5,861 bases of DNA. It comes from an uncultured Christensenella sp. Its GTDB lineage: Bacteria > Bacillota > Clostridia > Christensenellales > UBA1242. The notes below the pieces were generated by a model. It did not search any database. It was not told the origin of the DNA and worked only from the letters and a program-made list of their open reading frames with translations. Numbering within the stretch: position 1 is the first letter of the stretch; each line of letters opens with the position of its first letter. The position numbers and the translations under genes were made by a program. This document shows positions 1 to 4,741 of the stretch, piece after piece. The stretch lies in assembly GCA_948471335.1 (NCBI GenBank), contig CAOKRZ010000055.1, positions 1 to 5,861 on the forward strand, written 5' to 3'.

Positions 1-78
1 TGATAACAGCTGGGAATACTCCTCTACATCTATATCAAGACCGACATAGAAAGAGCGGTTTTCTTCTGCTTTTATCAT
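1..78 (-). CDS. N-terminal fragment of an unknown protein, cut by the window edge
   Basis: The first 26 codons of a gene are read leftward from an ATG at 78 and run off the window at base 1 without a stop. The start is supported by an AAGGA ribosome binding site about eight bases upstream (minus strand AAGGAAAGCAAAA then ATG). The visible peptide begins MIKAEENRSFYVGLDIDVEE, which is hydrophilic with no signal peptide. It is too short to assign a family. It lies 80 bases downstream of the MazG-like gene on the same strand, with no clear terminator or promoter between them, so the two may be co-transcribed. The frame and start are reasonably sure; the function is unknown. Confidence 0.6.
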   Translation of the reverse strand, partial: MIKAEENRSFYVGLDIDVEEYSQLLS

Positions 79-158
79 TTTTGCTTTCCTTAATTACTTC
101 AATTTGGTGTATTTTTTTGTGTGTACTACGTAAAATCGTTTTTTTGATTTTGCATAAA

Positions 159-479
159 TTATTTCTTTTCGAAACGTGAAGTATCTCTATTATTTACTTT
201 TTCCATTTTCCTTTCAAAAGCCTTTGTAAGATCTATCCCCTCTGCATTTGCCATGCAGGTTAAAGTAAACAGAACATCCCCAAGCTCTTCTTCCAAATCA
301 ACAATTGCTTCCTCTGGCTTTGCTTTTTTTGAGCCATACATCCGGTTGATAACTCTTGCAACTTCACCAACCTCTTCTGTCATTGCAGCCATGCGAGACA
401 ATGGTGGAAAATAAGGCTCTTTAAATTGCTTTGCCCAAACATCAACTTCTTTTTGAACTTGCTTTAATGTTTTGTTCAT
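159..479 (-). CDS. MazG-like nucleotide pyrophosphohydrolase (small, single-domain)
   Basis: The 106-residue protein carries the MazG metal-binding signature EExxE followed by ExxD: E35, E36 and E39 in TEEVGEVA, then E65 and D68 in EELGDVL, with 25 residues between the two halves. Enzymes of this all-alpha family use Mg2+ to hydrolyse nucleoside triphosphates to monophosphates plus pyrophosphate, usually clearing non-canonical or excess nucleotides in the cytoplasm. Its length and C-terminal KMEKVNNRDTSRFE resemble the short dimeric or tetrameric relatives (YpjD-like) rather than two-domain MazG. The start at 479 is set by a strong AAGGAGG site (484-490) four bases upstream. There is no room for a promoter between this site and the tRNA-Leu 3' end at 516, so expression probably comes from the tRNA promoter. 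The family call is firm; the substrate is not known. Confidence 0.88.
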   Translation of the reverse strand: MNKTLKQVQKEVDVWAKQFKEPYFPPLSRMAAMTEEVGEVARVINRMYGSKKAKPEEAIVDLEEELGDVLFTLTCMANAEGIDLTKAFERKMEKVNNRDTSRFEKK

Positions 480-515
480 GCACCCTCCTTAAAACAACGC
501 ATTTCACGCAAAACT

Positions 516-598
<83 letters not shown>

Positions 599-611
599 AC
601 AAATCTATTTT

Positions 612-640
612 ATTTTAATTGATTTTACCCCTTTTGTCAA
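612..640 (-). promoter_or_regulatory. SigA-type promoter of tRNA-Leu (and probably the MazG-like gene)
   Basis: Read on the minus strand, a consensus -35 TTGACA (640-635) is separated by exactly 17 bases from a -10 TAAAAT (617-612). The predicted transcription start is near 605, seven bases before the mature tRNA 5' end at 598. No other promoter is visible before the MazG-like gene, so this one probably drives both. Confidence 0.8.
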
Positions 641-642
641 TG

Positions 643-667
643 AAAAAAGAAGATATTAAAAATCTTC
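643..667 (-). terminator. Probable intrinsic terminator of the PIN-like gene, overlapping its stop codon
   Basis: On the minus strand, GAAGAT (667-662) pairs with ATCTTC (654-649) and is followed at once by six T residues (648-643). The seven-base loop contains the TAA stop codon (658-656), so the left arm encodes the end of the protein. The stem is only six pairs with two G-C pairs, so termination may be partial. It sits just before the tRNA-Leu promoter and would insulate that unit. Confidence 0.5.
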
Positions 668-1468
668 TATCCCACGTGGATTATAATCAATGACAGCTTG
701 TGTTTCTTTTGAAAGATCTTCATATCTTTTCAAGTCAGGATATTCACGCTTAATTAAAAGTTTGCCAAGCTGACCTTTCTCAAACATTTCCGCAAGCTCC
801 ATAAGGCAGATTGGATATGGCACTCTTTGATGTCCGTTGCATTCCTCAAGAACCCCACAAGCGCAATTCATTCCCCTGAGTCTTTTTTGAGTGTAAAACC
901 CAAAGTCTCTGCTTTTTATATATTCTTCTGTTGTTATCCCAAGTTGTTGGGCCATGCGTGTGGCATAACTCCTATCGTAGATAAGGTCTCTGCAATTGTT
1001 TGTCAGAAGATGCACAAGTTCGGTTGAAGCTTCTGCCGTTATAAATGCATCATTGCAAGGTACTGATTTTCTAAGGGTTGGAGAATAAATCTTGCCCAGG
1101 ATAGTATGCTTACCGCCGGTTGACGAATATTTATCTGCAAGCAAGCTGATAAACTGATTGGCCTTCTGATATTTTTCGCTTTCAAAATCTGGGAAGTAAA
1201 GATATTTTTGATACAATTCTTTGCGATCTTTGTTTGTGGTTGGACACTCACCTACAAGCGTCCTAGTGCCCACAAGCCTTATTACGTCGTGCTCCACAGC
1301 GTCGATAAGATCATTCATAGTTTTTCCAAATCTTTCAACGAACCAAGGCTCATCATCACGCTTTTTATCAGAATCCGGATTATGATATTTCATCGACAAA
1401 ATAAATCGGAGGACATCCGAATCCAGTGCAATGTAATATTTTTTGTTTTCTTTTAATATATCACTCAT
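656..1468 (-). CDS. PIN-domain-like nuclease candidate, 270 residues
   Basis: The call rests on the order of acidic motifs typical of PIN RNases: D16 and D18 in IALDSDVLRF near the N-terminus, E74 in GTRTLVGE after the first helices, then N139-D140 in NDAFITAEAS and D161 in HLLTNNCRDLI, which resembles the usual 'h-x-T-x-N-x-x-D-h' strand. PIN enzymes cleave RNA with Mg2+ or Mn2+ held by these acids. At 270 residues it is about twice the size of a VapC toxin. The extra C-terminal part holds C202, C204, C210 and H213, a possible metal site. The start at 1468 is chosen because a strong promoter lies between it and the longer frame start at 1555. A weak GAGAG site precedes it by seven bases. No antitoxin-like gene is adjacent. 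The substrate is unknown; the PIN call is by eye and moderate. Confidence 0.6.
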   Translation of the reverse strand: MSDILKENKKYYIALDSDVLRFILSMKYHNPDSDKKRDDEPWFVERFGKTMNDLIDAVEHDVIRLVGTRTLVGECPTTNKDRKELYQKYLYFPDFESEKYQKANQFISLLADKYSSTGGKHTILGKIYSPTLRKSVPCNDAFITAEASTELVHLLTNNCRDLIYDRSYATRMAQQLGITTEEYIKSRDFGFYTQKRLRGMNCACGVLEECNGHQRVPYPICLMELAEMFEKGQLGKLLIKREYPDLKRYEDLSKETQAVIDYNPRGIEDF

Positions 1469-1492
1469 ATAGCTTCTCTCAACGTATAACTC

Positions 1493-1521
1493 ATTGTAAC
1501 ATACATTTTCACTTTTTTCAA
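1493..1521 (-). promoter_or_regulatory. SigA-type promoter of the PIN-like gene, extended -10
   Basis: The minus strand has -35 TTGAAA (1521-1516), a 17-base spacer and -10 TACAAT (1498-1493) preceded by TG one base upstream, giving an extended -10 box. The predicted start is near 1486, giving a leader of about 18 bases before the ATG at 1468. Its position inside the longer open frame rules out the upstream ATG at 1555 as the main start. It is divergent from the tRNA-Ser promoter, with 28 bases between the two -35 boxes. Confidence 0.75.
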
Positions 1522-1549
1522 CCCCTTTCAAACAAATAGCTTTCCGCAT

Positions 1550-1578
1550 TTGCAATATTGAGTGAAATTTGATATATT
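1550..1578 (+). promoter_or_regulatory. SigA-type promoter of tRNA-Ser and the BpsA-like gene
   Basis: A -35 TTGCAA (1550-1555), a 17-base spacer and a -10 TATATT (1573-1578) predict transcription from about 1585, five bases before the mature tRNA-Ser end at 1590. No further promoter is visible before the downstream coding region, so the transcript probably covers both. Confidence 0.7.
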
Positions 1579-1589
1579 AATGCATATAT

Positions 1590-1676
1590 GTAGAGATGGC
1601 CGAGTGGTTGAAGGCGCACGCCTGGAACGCGTGTGAGGAGTCCCCTCCGCAGGTTCGAATCCTGTTCTCTACGCCA
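1590..1676 (+). tRNA. tRNA-Ser, anticodon GGA, CCA encoded
   Basis: Acceptor arms GTAGAGA (1590-1596) and TCTCTAC (1666-1672) pair perfectly, followed by discriminator G (1673) and encoded CCA (1674-1676). The anticodon stem CACGC/GCGTG encloses CTGGAAC, giving anticodon GGA at 1624-1626, which reads UCC and UCU. The D arm GCC-GGC, a long variable arm (GAGGAGTCCCCTC) and the T arm GCAGG-TTCGAAT-CCTGT fit a class II serine tRNA. A spurious open frame entering from base 1596 overlaps this gene but is not coding there. Confidence 0.97.
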
Positions 1677-1706
1677 AATAGTAAAAAATTTTTTAAAGGA
1701 AAATAT

Positions 1707-2483
1707 ATGGACGACATTTTAAAGCTTTTTGCATCTCGTAGATTAAAGCCAAATCATATTGTGTCTCAATGGTATATGTATCTTGACGATATTCAAAAAC
1801 AAGTTGAATTTTTATATAACTCTCTTGAATGTGAAAAGTTGATGTTTTTGGGCGACGGAGACGGCATATCAATAATGCTTGCCCTTACGCTTGCAAAAAA
1901 CAAGTCCAAGAAGTTAAAACAAATTTTTGTTTTTGATATTGATGAACGAGAATTGAATTTATATAAAAATTTGGCAAAAGAAAACGGTGTGTCAGAGTAT
2001 GTTGATTTTCAAACAATACGTTACAATATTTTTGATAAAGTCCCTTCAAAATTTTTAAATAAATTTGATGCGTTCTATATCAACCCGCCATACAGCTCAA
2101 CGACCCAGCCAAAAGGTCTCGGATTTTTGTTATGGCTGGAGCGTTGTATCGAAATGACCAAACGGGACGCCAAAGGCTACATCGTTTATCCAACAAAAGA
2201 CAATGATCAAATTGCGATCAATGAAATCGGGAAAACAATCTTTCAGTACTTGGAAGAAAATCATTTTAATGTATTGCAAAACCCTGCCCCTATCAGCCAC
2301 AGATATGAAGAAACAGACTGCATCTCAGAAAACCTAATTGTTGAAAAAACGAAAAATACATCCGCGCATTATAAAGGCAAAAAAATCCCTTTCGAGATTG
2401 CAAACTCACTCTACCACAACAAACTGCTGCCACATTACATTTTGGACGACGGCACAACATACGGCAGCCCTGTTGATTTTTAA
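1707..2483 (+). CDS. BpsA-like aminopropyltransferase/methyltransferase-fold protein
   Basis: This 258-residue protein resembles the C-terminal catalytic domain of branched-chain polyamine synthase (N4-bis(aminopropyl)spermidine synthase, BpsA; DUF43 family). It shows RRLKPNH near residue 11, the nucleotide-binding strand LMFLGDGDGIS (residues 45-55, where BpsA has GDDD), the second strand FVFDIDER (74-81) and FDAFYINPPYS (120-130, where BpsA has a DPP motif). BpsA moves aminopropyl groups from decarboxylated S-adenosylmethionine onto spermidine. NPPY is also the catalytic motif of N6-adenine and N5-glutamine methyltransferases, so a different amine acceptor or methyl transfer is possible. 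The start at 1707 follows an AAAGGA site (1695-1700) by six bases; earlier starts lie in the tRNA. The BpsA N-terminal winged-helix region is absent. The fold is likely; the reaction is uncertain. Confidence 0.65.
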   Translation: MDDILKLFASRRLKPNHIVSQWYMYLDDIQKQVEFLYNSLECEKLMFLGDGDGISIMLALTLAKNKSKKLKQIFVFDIDERELNLYKNLAKENGVSEYVDFQTIRYNIFDKVPSKFLNKFDAFYINPPYSSTTQPKGLGFLLWLERCIEMTKRDAKGYIVYPTKDNDQIAINEIGKTIFQYLEENHFNVLQNPAPISHRYEETDCISENLIVEKTKNTSAHYKGKKIPFEIANSLYHNKLLPHYILDDGTTYGSPVDF

Positions 2484-2507
2484 CACTATCAAAATTCAAA
2501 AGGGGTA

Positions 2508-2536
2508 TTGATTTCTTCAGATAAGTGTTGTATAAT
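2508..2536 (+). promoter_or_regulatory. SigA-type promoter predicted to give a leaderless mRNA
   Basis: A -35 TTGATT (2508-2513), a 17-base spacer and a perfect -10 TATAAT (2531-2536) are followed by six bases and then the ATG at 2543. The normal -7 to +1 distance puts the transcription start on the A of that ATG. No Shine-Dalgarno sequence is present between 2515 and 2542. Confidence 0.7.
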
Positions 2537-2542
2537 CAAAGC

Positions 2543-3370
2543 ATGAATAAAACAAAAAGATTATACAGATTATGTTCAAAAGAAGAAATTGAAGCTTACA
2601 AGCAAGGCGGAACTGCGAGATACAGTTTTGGCGGCTCTCTTTTTATGTATACAGACCGGCTGAATGTTTCTGGCAATTGTGGAACGACTGGCACCATCAT
2701 AGACTTAGAATTATTAAGACCTGATTACGGTGATGACGAAGAAAACACTCCTCAAGAAGAGAAATGGAGAGAGTCTCTTATCAGAGCCGTTTTTGAAGTG
2801 CCTGACGACATTCCCCTTTCTGCACGTGACGTTAACGAAATAAAACAGATATTTGAAAGGTTTTCGAGATTTAGATTCAAGGGACCTGAGACTCGTATCT
2901 ACAATTCCAGTTTTGTAGGGCCAGATGAATACAACTTTATACTTCGTTATTGTTTACGACAATTCCCAAATGTTTATTTGGAAACAATCAGACTCGCCGG
3001 CTTTTATGAAAACCCAAGATACATTGATCGTTTCCTTAGTGCAAGTCAGGAAGAAGTTGGAGATAAACAAGTTATTGTTATTGACTACCCAGAAATACTG
3101 CAAATGCAAAAAAATGACAGAGAACCTTTTTGTCACTATTTCGGAGGAGAAGGCGGCGAAACATACGCAAAATTTTCTGAAATGAATTTTGATGGACAAG
3201 TCGCCTTTTTAAAGCAAAGTGCTTATTATGGATATGGGATATATGGACGCGATACTTTGACGGAATATCTGATTCCAACCTATAAAATAGAACCTGAGCA
3301 TATTGTTGACGTCTTAGACTACGACAGCGATACATTCAACAAAATTAAAGCAGATTATAAAGAATGGTAA
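2543..3370 (+). CDS. Unknown 275-residue protein, possible ADP-ribosyltransferase-like fold
   Basis: I do not recognise a firm family. The N-terminus KRLYRLCSKEEIEAYKQGG, followed by a Gly/Ser-rich SFGGSLFMYTDRLN and the strand TIIDLELL (51-58), recalls the start of ADP-ribosyltransferase-type folds, where a Tyr-Arg pair (Y8-R9) lines the NAD pocket. The end TEYLIPTYKIEPEHIVDVLD (240-259) recalls the late Glu-containing strand of the same fold, with E241 as candidate catalytic residue. The middle is rich in aromatic and acidic residues. There is no signal peptide or membrane segment, so it is probably cytoplasmic. In-frame GTG and TTG starts at 2525 and 2528 exist but lie inside the promoter, and a stop sits at 2522. 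The ATG at 2543 has no ribosome binding site and appears leaderless. The gene is certain as an open frame; the function is speculative. Confidence 0.75.
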   Translation: MNKTKRLYRLCSKEEIEAYKQGGTARYSFGGSLFMYTDRLNVSGNCGTTGTIIDLELLRPDYGDDEENTPQEEKWRESLIRAVFEVPDDIPLSARDVNEIKQIFERFSRFRFKGPETRIYNSSFVGPDEYNFILRYCLRQFPNVYLETIRLAGFYENPRYIDRFLSASQEEVGDKQVIVIDYPEILQMQKNDREPFCHYFGGEGGETYAKFSEMNFDGQVAFLKQSAYYGYGIYGRDTLTEYLIPTYKIEPEHIVDVLDYDSDTFNKIKADYKEW

Positions 3371-3393
3371 ACCACCCATGATTAGCAAAAGAA

Positions 3394-3438
3394 AAAACAC
3401 ATTTGAATCGTTTGAAACAAATGTGTTTTCTTTTTTTT
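3394..3438 (+). terminator. Intrinsic terminator of the 275-residue unknown gene
   Basis: A perfect 12-base stem, AAAACACATTTG (3394-3405) with CAAATGTGTTTT (3418-3429), has a 12-base loop and is followed by C and eight T residues (3431-3438). It lies 24 bases after the stop at 3370. The A-rich left side (3392-3397) would give a short T tract on the other strand, so weak bidirectional action is possible. Confidence 0.88.
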
Positions 3439-3442
3439 AATG

Positions 3443-3467
3443 AAAAAAAGATGTCAAATTGACATCT
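3443..3467 (-). terminator. Intrinsic terminator of the acidic-protein gene
   Basis: On the minus strand AGATGTC (3467-3461) pairs with GACATCT (3455-3449) around a five-base loop, followed directly by T residues (3448-3443). It starts five bases after the TAA at 3472 and stands back to back with the terminator of the convergent gene. Confidence 0.82.
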
Positions 3468-3471
3468 CTTA

Positions 3472-3858
3472 TTATAATTCAGTAGTTTGTTGTGCTACAG
3501 ATTCATCTTCCTCGACGATATAGAAACCGTAATCAACAATTGAATCATCATTTTCAGGCTCGTCTTCATAAACACCATTATCAATAGCAGACTCATCTTC
3601 AAGATCAGAAATTATATTATCATCATTTCCATTGTCTGCTGGATGGTCATACTCTGTGCAAGGACAATCAACATTCACCGCCCCGTCTGGCTGCATGCAT
3701 CCGTTCTCATCCCAGCCGAGCGCTATTTTAAGGGCTTCGTACGCTTTTGCCCCAAATTTTGCATTAAATTCTGCAATTTTCTCACTTGTTAAATCTTCAT
3801 ATTGAATCTTTTCAATATTTTCTACATCCAATTTTTCAATTACGTTTACGTTTGCCAT
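3472..3858 (-). CDS. Unknown, highly acidic 128-residue protein
   Basis: No family is recognised. The N-terminal part (residues 1-48) is mixed and helix-prone, with six Lys and no Arg. From residue 45 to 128 there is no Lys or Arg at all, while about 26 of 84 residues are Asp or Glu, grouped in runs such as DLEDES and EDEPENDD. C54, C66, C68 and H72 (CPCTEYDH) are spaced so that they could bind a metal. The protein is predicted to be soluble, with a strongly negative and perhaps disordered tail. The start at 3858 follows an ideal AAGGAG (3873-3868) by nine bases. The longer frame to 3945 is rejected because a strong promoter lies inside it. The gene is divergent from the methyltransferase gene. 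It could be a nucleic-acid mimic, a partner-binding chaperone-like protein or a cation binder; nothing visible decides between them. Confidence 0.8.
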   Translation of the reverse strand: MANVNVIEKLDVENIEKIQYEDLTSEKIAEFNAKFGAKAYEALKIALGWDENGCMQPDGAVNVDCPCTEYDHPADNGNDDNIISDLEDESAIDNGVYEDEPENDDSIVDYGFYIVEEDESVAQQTTEL

Positions 3859-3878
3859 CTTTCGTATCTCCTTGTTTA

Positions 3879-3892
3879 TATCATACATGATA
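3879..3892. promoter_or_regulatory. Operator-like inverted repeat over a -10 box
   Basis: TATCAT (3879-3884), a two-base centre and ATGATA (3887-3892) form a perfect 14-base hyphenated palindrome covering the -10 box of the acidic-protein promoter. A single ATGATA half-site recurs at 3972-3977 over the -10 box of the divergent promoter. A regulator bound here could block transcription. Chance is possible because the motif overlaps -10-like sequence. Confidence 0.35.
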
Positions 3893-3908
3893 AATGGGAA
3901 GATGTCAA
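3880..3908 (-). promoter_or_regulatory. Strong SigA-type promoter of the acidic-protein gene
   Basis: The minus strand shows consensus -35 TTGACA (3908-3903), a 17-base spacer and -10 TATGAT (3885-3880). The predicted start is near 3873, so the mRNA would begin at the AAGGAG site with a leader of about 15 bases. The A/T tract upstream at 3920-3937 lies where an UP element would bind the polymerase alpha subunit. Together with the strong ribosome binding site, this suggests high expression. Confidence 0.82.
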
Positions 3909-3919
3909 TACCAAATTTC

Positions 3920-3937
3920 AAAAAAAATATTTTTTTT
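3920..3937. repeat. A8-TA-T8 palindrome between divergent promoters
   Basis: Eight A, then TA, then eight T form a perfect 18-base A/T palindrome. It sits upstream of both divergent -35 boxes (3903-3908 and 3953-3958), at the distances typical of UP elements. Such tracts are intrinsically curved or stiff. A terminator role is unlikely because the stem lacks G-C pairs. Confidence 0.6.
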
Positions 3938-3952
3938 ATCTGCAAGCCACTC

Positions 3953-3981
3953 TTGACGAGAAAGCCATTCCATGATATACT
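3953..3981 (+). promoter_or_regulatory. SigA-type promoter of the methyltransferase gene, extended -10
   Basis: A -35 TTGACG (3953-3958), a 17-base spacer and -10 TATACT (3976-3981), preceded by TGA, form an extended -10 promoter. The predicted start is near 3988, leaving a leader of about 11 bases that begins at the ribosome binding site AAGAGG (3988-3993). Confidence 0.8.
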
Positions 3982-3998
3982 CTTTATAAGAGGTCAAC

Positions 3999-4712
3999 AT
4001 GAAAAAAGACAACGTTCAACTGAAAGAAAAGCTTTTCAAGCCAAGCAAAACTGAAGATTACGGCATTGAGATTATTCCATACAACACAGACAATATTTTA
4101 TCTATAGGAATAAGCACAGGTGGATCTGCGGAAATCCGAATGGCAAGAAAATATCCTTCAGCAAAGATTATTGCCACAACCCTTGACAAAAAGGGAATGG
4201 AATTTTCAAAGAAAGTGATTGCAAAATATGGTCTTTCAAGTCAAATCAAAGTTAAACTTGAAGATGTGCGCGACGATATGCTCTATCCAAACAATAGCTT
4301 TGATCTGGTTTATGCAAGACTTGTTTTACACTACCTCACTTTTGAAGAACTTCAAAAAGCGCTTGACCAAATAAACAGAGTGCTTCGACCTGGCGGACTT
4401 TTCTATTTGGTTATGCATAACAAGAGTGACCGAACCATCATCAAAAACACAAAAGAATATGACCCTGAAACCAACCTAACAACGTTTGTAGGCGCAAACA
4501 AAGACGTTTTTCAGCGCCAGTTCTTCTCAGCTCATGAAATTGAAGAGATCCTTATTGACAAAGGTTTTAAGATAGCAGCAGTTAAACATTGGCGCGAAAA
4601 ACTTTATCGAGACTTTGAACGAACACTTGAAAACAAGCATAAAAGCAAACTTATAAGTTTTGTCGCTTATAAGCCTAACATCGCAGAACATGTTGGAGAT
4701 TGGACAGATTAA
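3999..4712 (+). CDS. Class I SAM-dependent methyltransferase, substrate unknown
   Basis: The 237-residue protein has the standard Rossmann-type methyltransferase motifs in order. Motif I is ILSIGISTGGSAE (residues 33-45, a Gly-rich loop), an acidic D63 ends strand two (TTLDKKG), LEDVRDDMLYPNNSFDLVYAR (87-107) carries the adenine-contact acid and strand four, HYLT (111-114) follows, and the post-motif LRPGG is at 129-133. These bind S-adenosylmethionine in the cytoplasm. The family (Methyltransf_11/25-like) contains many small-molecule enzymes. The C-terminal part (from about residue 170) is basic and probably forms the acceptor cap; it does not reveal the substrate. The start at 3999 follows AAGAGG by five bases. 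The gene is monocistronic: it has its own promoter and ends in a shared bidirectional terminator. It is unlikely to be a DNA adenine methyltransferase because no NPPY or DPPY motif is present. Confidence 0.88.
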   Translation: MKKDNVQLKEKLFKPSKTEDYGIEIIPYNTDNILSIGISTGGSAEIRMARKYPSAKIIATTLDKKGMEFSKKVIAKYGLSSQIKVKLEDVRDDMLYPNNSFDLVYARLVLHYLTFEELQKALDQINRVLRPGGLFYLVMHNKSDRTIIKNTKEYDPETNLTTFVGANKDVFQRQFFSAHEIEEILIDKGFKIAAVKHWREKLYRDFERTLENKHKSKLISFVAYKPNIAEHVGDWTD

Positions 4713-4741
4713 AAAACAGCTCAAATTACAGAGCTGTTTTT
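4712..4741. terminator. Shared bidirectional terminator of two convergent genes
   Basis: AAAAACAGCTC (4712-4722) pairs perfectly with GAGCTGTTTTT (4731-4741) around an eight-base loop, giving T runs at the 3' side on both strands. The plus-strand methyltransferase stop (4710-4712) touches the left arm. The minus-strand gene's stop (4728-4726) lies in the loop, and its last four sense codons, Lys-Thr-Ala-Leu, are mostly written in the right arm. Confidence 0.88.

Noticed and set aside
131..150. Hairpin AAAATC/GATTTT between the MazG-like gene and the left-edge gene
   Set aside because: The stem has one G-C pair and no T tract follows on the minus strand, so it does not qualify as an intrinsic terminator.
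827..1456. Plus-strand open frames of 66 and 82 codons over the PIN-like gene
   Set aside because: They have no ribosome binding site and no family features, and they lie fully opposite a well-supported gene.
1469..1555. Longer start for the PIN-like gene at 1555
   Set aside because: A strong extended -10 promoter (1493-1521) lies inside this extension, so the main mRNA starts downstream of it.
656..1676. PIN-like gene as a VapC half of a toxin-antitoxin pair
   Set aside because: No small antitoxin-like gene overlaps or adjoins it; its upstream neighbour is a divergent tRNA and its downstream neighbour a tRNA.
1596..1706. 37-residue N-terminal extension of the BpsA-like protein
   Set aside because: Most of it is the tRNA-Ser gene read as protein; the ATG at 1707 has a well-placed AAAGGA site.
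2473..2492. Inverted repeat TTGAT/ATCAA after the BpsA-like gene as a terminator
   Set aside because: The stem is five weak pairs with a ten-base loop and no T run follows, so read-through into the next gene cannot be excluded.
3859..3945. 29-residue N-terminal extension of the acidic protein
   Set aside because: It contains the promoter and the AAGGAG site of the shorter gene, and its composition (Phe, Ile, Lys rich) reflects the AT-rich intergenic DNA.
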